Shown here piece after piece: positions 4,932 through 8,162 of a stretch of 8,162 nucleotides of DNA. The DNA comes from Methanobacteriota archaeon (lineage in GTDB: Archaea; Thermoplasmatota; Poseidoniia; Poseidoniales; Poseidoniaceae): contig NZGQ01000089.1 in the NCBI GenBank assembly GCA_002689565.1, positions 2,784 to 10,945 on the forward strand, written 5' to 3'. The translations under genes and the position numbers were made by a program. Within the stretch, counting starts at the first letter, position 1, and the number at the start of each line of letters is the position of its first letter. The notes under the pieces were generated by a model that was not told the DNA's origin, made no database searches, and saw nothing but the letters and a program-made list of their open reading frames with translations.

Positions 4932-7715
4932 TTAAGCGCGCTTATTGGTTCTGACCCTGAACACCCCAGCTGTCCTAAGCAATTTCCTGAATTCTTCTAC
5001 CATTAGTACTGTGCTAGCCACTAGTATCACTATTATCCAATCATTCGCTTCTAACGCTGTTGTTGAGAGCAACTCTCCAATTTGGAATGATGTAAGTGGT
5101 ATCGTCCATTCTGCCCCTTGTACGGCTACGAGAAGTAATGCAACAGAAAATAGAATTGCTAGGTAAATTGCACGATTGGAGAATAATCCAAGTTTGAATA
5201 CACTGTGTTCATTACTTCTACAATTCATTACGTTGAATAATTGGAAGAAGATGAATACACTGAAACACATTGTTCGTGCGTAAGCTTCTGTGCCGTTTTC
5301 TAGGGCCAAGAAGTAAACTATCATGGTACCTAAAACCATTATCGCTCCAAGGTAGAATATCAACAATAAGTCGAGCAGATTTGGTAAGGCCTCGTCAACT
5401 GGCCTAGGGGGTCTATCCATCACATTCGCATGTTTTCTTTCTACACCTAATGCTACCGCGGGAGGGCCATCCATGAGGATATTGATCACCAAAATCTGAG
5501 TTGCTGTCAAAGGTAATGGCCACTGGAAAATTACAGTAGCAAGTAGAAGCAATGCTACAGCAGCAACATTTGTTGATACCTGATAGCGGACGAAATTCCG
5601 AATATTTGCATAAATTTTACGCCCTTCTTCAACAGCATTTACTATGTTAGCGAAATTATCGTCCTGTAATACCATGTCAGATGCGTCTTTTGCTACATCG
5701 GTACCTGCTATTCCCATTGAGATTCCAATATTAGCCCTAGATAGAGCGGGAGCGTCATTGACTCCGTCGCCTGTCATGGCAACAACTTCACCTTCATCTT
5801 GAAGAGCTGTTACAATTCTCATCTTTTGCTCAGGTGTGACTCTACTAAAGATTGCAGTCCCGCCAACAATATCTCTCATGGCGCTATCATCAAATGTCTC
5901 TAGTCTGTCACCACCTATTGGATCAATATGGGGTTTGGTAATATTGAGGTCCTCGCCTATTGATTGAGCAGTAAGTTGCTGATCACCTGTAATCATCTTT
6001 ACTTCTATACCTGCTTTTTGACAACGTAATATTGCATCATAAACTTCCGCACGAGGTGGATCCATTATTCCTACCATACCTAAGAAGATTAGATCGTTCT
6101 CCATCGATTCCATATCAGTAATATCATCTTCTGGAGTTACCTTCCTGGCACATAATGCAATAACTCTCATTGCCTTGCCTGCCATATCCTTGTTAGCGGC
6201 AGCCGCATAGTCGAAATCGCCTTCTGCAATAGGTACCACTTTACCCTCTTCGACTTTCCATTTTACAAGCGTCTTGAATCCACCAGCTCCACCTTTTGCA
6301 AATATCCAATCTTCGCCCTCATACTCATGTATGACTGACATTCTCTTCCTATCTGTATTAAAGAAGAACTCATGTTTCCTCGGATGCCTTTGAGCGAATT
6401 TAATGACCGAACCGTTGATCTTGTAACCCAACACTGCACATGCGCTATCTGTAGGGTCTCCTATGGCTGACCATTGTCCATCGACTTCAGCGATTTGCGA
6501 ATTGTGGCAAAGTGAGAGACAGGCAGCTGTCAATCTAAAACCTAGATCTCTTTGGAGTTCGGACATTTCCTCGTCGGACAAACTTTCTCCATCTGTTGTC
6601 AGAGAACCTTCGGGTAGGAAACCTTCTCCAGTTATTCCAAAAGTCTTGTGTGGTAACATTAACTGTCTTACTGTCATTTGGTTTTTTGTCAGAGTGCCAG
6701 TTTTATCAGTGCAGATTACGGTTGTTGAACCAAGTGTTTCTACTGCTTTCATTCTGCGAATGATGGCTTTGTGGCGAGCCATATTACGCATGCCTATCGC
6801 CAATGTTGTAACCAATATGATGGGCAAACCTTCCGGTACAATAGCGACAAATATAGCAATTGCAACCAAAAACTGGAACTTTGCTTCTGCCCATAGGTCT
6901 CCTCCATCAACATAAGCAAGGATTAGTGCGATAGAAACGATTAGAGCAGCTACAATCAGTGCTATGAATCCCAGGAATTTACCCAAGGATTCCAATTTAT
7001 GCTCAAGAGGTGTCTTTGGTGTTTCCGCTTTTGCGATATCGTTTGCGATTTTACCCAACTCGGTTTTCATACCAGTTGCAGTAACTATACCTACAGCTCT
7101 ACCTGTTGAAATCGTAGTTCCCATGTAGAGCATATTTCTCCTGTCAGCAAGGAGTGTTTCAGGAGGCAATTCCGATTCGATTACTTTTGTTGGCATCGAT
7201 TCCCCAGTCAGTGCGGATTCGTCTACCTTGCACTGCCAAGATTCGCTAACTCGTAAATCGGCTGGTACATTCAGACCTTCTTCGATTTTTACGATATCAC
7301 CGGGGACTAATTGCGTTGTACTAATCTCCATTTCCATGCCGTCTCTACAAACTATACAATTAGAAATCGTCATTTGTTTTAGAGCACCCATTTCTTGTTC
7401 TGCTTTGTTTTCCTGCCAGAAACCGAAGAATGCATTAGCAGTTAGAACTATGCCGATAAAAATGGCATCTCCTGGTTGATCGGGATGGGTTGCTAATGCC
7501 AATAATCCAGCACCAATTAAGAGATAATTTAGAGGGTCATGATATTGAGATAGGAAACGGATAAACGCTGGGACTTTTTCAGGTTCAGTGAGTTTATTTT
7601 TACCATACCTTTCTAGACGAATAGCGGCCTCTGAATTACTTAGTCCACCTAATGGGGTGTCAAATTCAGAGAGAACTTCCTCTCCGCTTTTGGTATGCCA
7701 CAATTGTTCAGACAT
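4932..7715 (-). CDS. P2-type cation-transporting ATPase, SPCA/PMR1-like (probable Ca2+/Mn2+ export)
   Basis: This 927-residue protein is a complete P-type ATPase that uses ATP to move cations out of the cytoplasm. Numbering from ATG 7715: cation-ATPase N-terminal domain 1-60; M1-M2 at ~61-101; actuator motif TGES 170-173; M3-M4 at ~246-306 with PEGLP 294-298; phosphorylation site DKTGTLT with D337; nucleotide-domain motifs GDPTD (419-423) and F452-NTDRKRMS; hinge MITGDQ (574-579); TGDGVNDAP with D650 and D654; M5-M10 to ~907. M6 reads INILMDGPPA (N745, D749), as in yeast PMR1 and animal SPCA pumps. The M5 position that is Glu771 in SERCA is Ala here (STNVAAVALL), so only one Ca2+ site (E295, N745, D749) seems to be present. 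No N-terminal heavy-metal domain or CPC motif exists, which excludes Cu/Zn pumps. A TTG at 7730 would add five residues, but a Shine-Dalgarno lies between it and the ATG. Ion specificity is inferred from family motifs; Na+ or H+ transport is possible but less likely. Confidence 0.9.
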   Translation of the reverse strand: MSEQLWHTKSGEEVLSEFDTPLGGLSNSEAAIRLERYGKNKLTEPEKVPAFIRFLSQYHDPLNYLLIGAGLLALATHPDQPGDAIFIGIVLTANAFFGFWQENKAEQEMGALKQMTISNCIVCRDGMEMEISTTQLVPGDIVKIEEGLNVPADLRVSESWQCKVDESALTGESMPTKVIESELPPETLLADRRNMLYMGTTISTGRAVGIVTATGMKTELGKIANDIAKAETPKTPLEHKLESLGKFLGFIALIVAALIVSIALILAYVDGGDLWAEAKFQFLVAIAIFVAIVPEGLPIILVTTLAIGMRNMARHKAIIRRMKAVETLGSTTVICTDKTGTLTKNQMTVRQLMLPHKTFGITGEGFLPEGSLTTDGESLSDEEMSELQRDLGFRLTAACLSLCHNSQIAEVDGQWSAIGDPTDSACAVLGYKINGSVIKFAQRHPRKHEFFFNTDRKRMSVIHEYEGEDWIFAKGGAGGFKTLVKWKVEEGKVVPIAEGDFDYAAAANKDMAGKAMRVIALCARKVTPEDDITDMESMENDLIFLGMVGIMDPPRAEVYDAILRCQKAGIEVKMITGDQQLTAQSIGEDLNITKPHIDPIGGDRLETFDDSAMRDIVGGTAIFSRVTPEQKMRIVTALQDEGEVVAMTGDGVNDAPALSRANIGISMGIAGTDVAKDASDMVLQDDNFANIVNAVEEGRKIYANIRNFVRYQVSTNVAAVALLLLATVIFQWPLPLTATQILVINILMDGPPAVALGVERKHANVMDRPPRPVDEALPNLLDLLLIFYLGAIMVLGTMIVYFLALENGTEAYARTMCFSVFIFFQLFNVMNCRSNEHSVFKLGLFSNRAIYLAILFSVALLLVAVQGAEWTIPLTSFQIGELLSTTALEANDWIIVILVASTVLMVEEFRKLLRTAGVFRVRTNKRA

Positions 7716-7831
7716 GCTATCACCTAGCAATCGCTCCTCTATCCGTTTGAGGCAGGCTTTATGATTATACGGGTGGATTTCCCATTACAAATTTCCGATT
7801 ATTTGACAAGGACGTTGATGTTCGGAGAGTT
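7716..7831. promoter_or_regulatory. Divergent promoter region between ATPase gene and OPT transporter gene
   Basis: The 116-bp region separates two divergent genes. A TATA-like stretch lies at about 7758-7769 (tttatgattata on plus; tataatcataaa on minus) and could serve the minus-strand ATPase gene with a leader of about 20-25 nt. The OPT gene could use the same element with a longer leader, or the second gattat-containing stretch at about 7797-7804. The plus strand has GGAG at 7824-7827 ahead of the ATG at 7832. No operator-like inverted repeat is evident. The assignment is by position and base composition only. Confidence 0.35.
7719..7725 (-). promoter_or_regulatory. Shine-Dalgarno deciding the ATPase start at ATG 7715
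   Basis: AGGTGAT on the minus strand is followed by AGC and then the ATG at 7715-7713. The longer in-frame reading from TTG at 7730 would place this ribosome site inside the coding region. The spacing of three bases from AGGTGAT to ATG is the same as at mqnA. Confidence 0.72.
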
Positions 7832-8162
7832 ATGAGCGGGGACGGAGAGCCATGGATTCCTGCTAATATGAATGTCAAAGAATTGACGACTCGCGTTATA
7901 GTAATCGGTGTATTATTAGGCGGTGTAATGACTGCTGCAAATGCATATCTTGGGCTGTATGTAGGGATGACGGTATCTGCGTCTATACCAGCAGCAGTAA
8001 TGAGTATGCTTATACTCAGAGGTTTCAAATTTCCAGATGTCACGATATTAGAAAATAACTCCGTTCAAACTATGGCTAGCGCAGGTGAATCTCTAGCAGC
8101 AGGTGTTATATTCACAGTCCCTGCTTTACTTGTCCTAGGAATATGGCAGGACATAGTATGGT
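7832..8162 (+). CDS. OPT-family oligopeptide transporter, N-terminal part (runs off right edge)
   Basis: The plus strand is open from ATG 7832 to the window end (110 complete codons, no stop). OPT-family carriers import small peptides (or, in some members, metal chelates) across the cytoplasmic membrane, powered by the proton gradient. Recognisable blocks are NAYLGLYVGMTVSASIPAAV (37-56), followed by a second helix to ~63, LENNSVQTMASAGESLAAGV (73-92) and FTVPALLVLG (94-103). These match the prokaryotic OPT type (TIGR00733-like). Three hydrophobic segments are visible at about 18-37, 44-63 and 86-104; the whole family has about 600 or more residues and 12-16 helices, so most of the protein is outside the window. 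The start is supported by GGAG at 7824-7827 and by family alignment, since the N-terminal hydrophilic lead of ~17 residues is short as expected. A peptide importer suits a heterotroph that feeds on protein, but the exact substrate cannot be read from this fragment. Confidence 0.9.
   Translation, partial: MSGDGEPWIPANMNVKELTTRVIVIGVLLGGVMTAANAYLGLYVGMTVSASIPAAVMSMLILRGFKFPDVTILENNSVQTMASAGESLAAGVIFTVPALLVLGIWQDIVW

Noticed and set aside
6463..6915. Plus-strand open frame of 150 codons inside the ATPase gene
   Set aside because: It is antisense to strongly conserved ATPase motifs, including the DKTGT site, and its product looks random.
546..7715. A functional calcium system joining the Asp-rich propeller protein and the Ca-type ATPase
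   Set aside because: The genes are on opposite strands in separate transcripts, and Asp-rich stalk repeats are common in unrelated secreted proteins; nothing in the sequence links them.
7765..8043. Minus-strand open frame over the start of the OPT gene
   Set aside because: The plus frame has clear OPT motifs; this frame is its shadow.
1..8162. CRISPR arrays, tRNA or rRNA genes, insertion sequences, attachment sites
   Set aside because: No spaced direct repeats, tRNA-like cloverleaf, rRNA-like segment, transposase or terminal inverted repeats were seen on reading both strands.

Overview
The window looks like a stretch of archaeal chromosome, most probably from a planktonic marine euryarchaeote of the Poseidoniales / Marine Group II type. 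That placement is inference. It rests on AT-rich but fully coding DNA, Shine-Dalgarno sequences of the AGGTGAT type, short divergent promoter regions with TATA-like elements, and a large signal-peptide protein with an Asp-rich calcium-type repeat, one membrane anchor and a highly charged cytoplasmic tail. The family set (OPT peptide transporter, DUF4396 membrane protein, futalosine-pathway enzymes) fits but would also fit some bacteria. No rRNA, tRNA, CRISPR array, insertion sequence or phage gene was seen.

Layout, left to right. At 1-405 (minus) is the start of a DUF4396-type membrane protein that runs off the left edge. A 140-bp divergent region follows. At 546-2915 (plus) is a secreted, membrane-anchored WD40/beta-propeller-like protein of 789 residues, best started at a GTG rather than at the upstream ATG. 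Its stop codon directly abuts the stop codon of a convergent minus-strand gene. That gene ends a three-gene minus-strand run at 7715-2916: an SPCA/PMR1-like P-type cation ATPase, then mqnE (aminofutalosine synthase), then mqnA (chorismate dehydratase). After a 116-bp divergent region, 7832-8162 (plus) holds the first 110 codons of an OPT-family oligopeptide transporter that runs off the right edge.

How the genes relate. MqnA and MqnE catalyse steps 1 and 2 of the futalosine route to menaquinone. Their genes abut stop-to-start, and a strong Shine-Dalgarno for mqnA lies inside the end of mqnE, so they are almost certainly co-translated. The later genes of the pathway (mqnB, mqnC, mqnD) are not in the window. 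The ATPase lies 36 bp upstream of mqnE and could share its transcript, but no biochemical link between them is evident. The other proteins (propeller, DUF4396, OPT) are envelope or transport functions on separate transcripts.

Most of the window is ordinary conserved core. The points most worth a second look are the architecture of the propeller protein, the ion-site signature and altered nucleotide-site motif of the ATPase, the zero-spacing convergent gene pair, and the tightly coupled mqnE-mqnA pair in a probable archaeon. I did not find a clear new multi-gene system.
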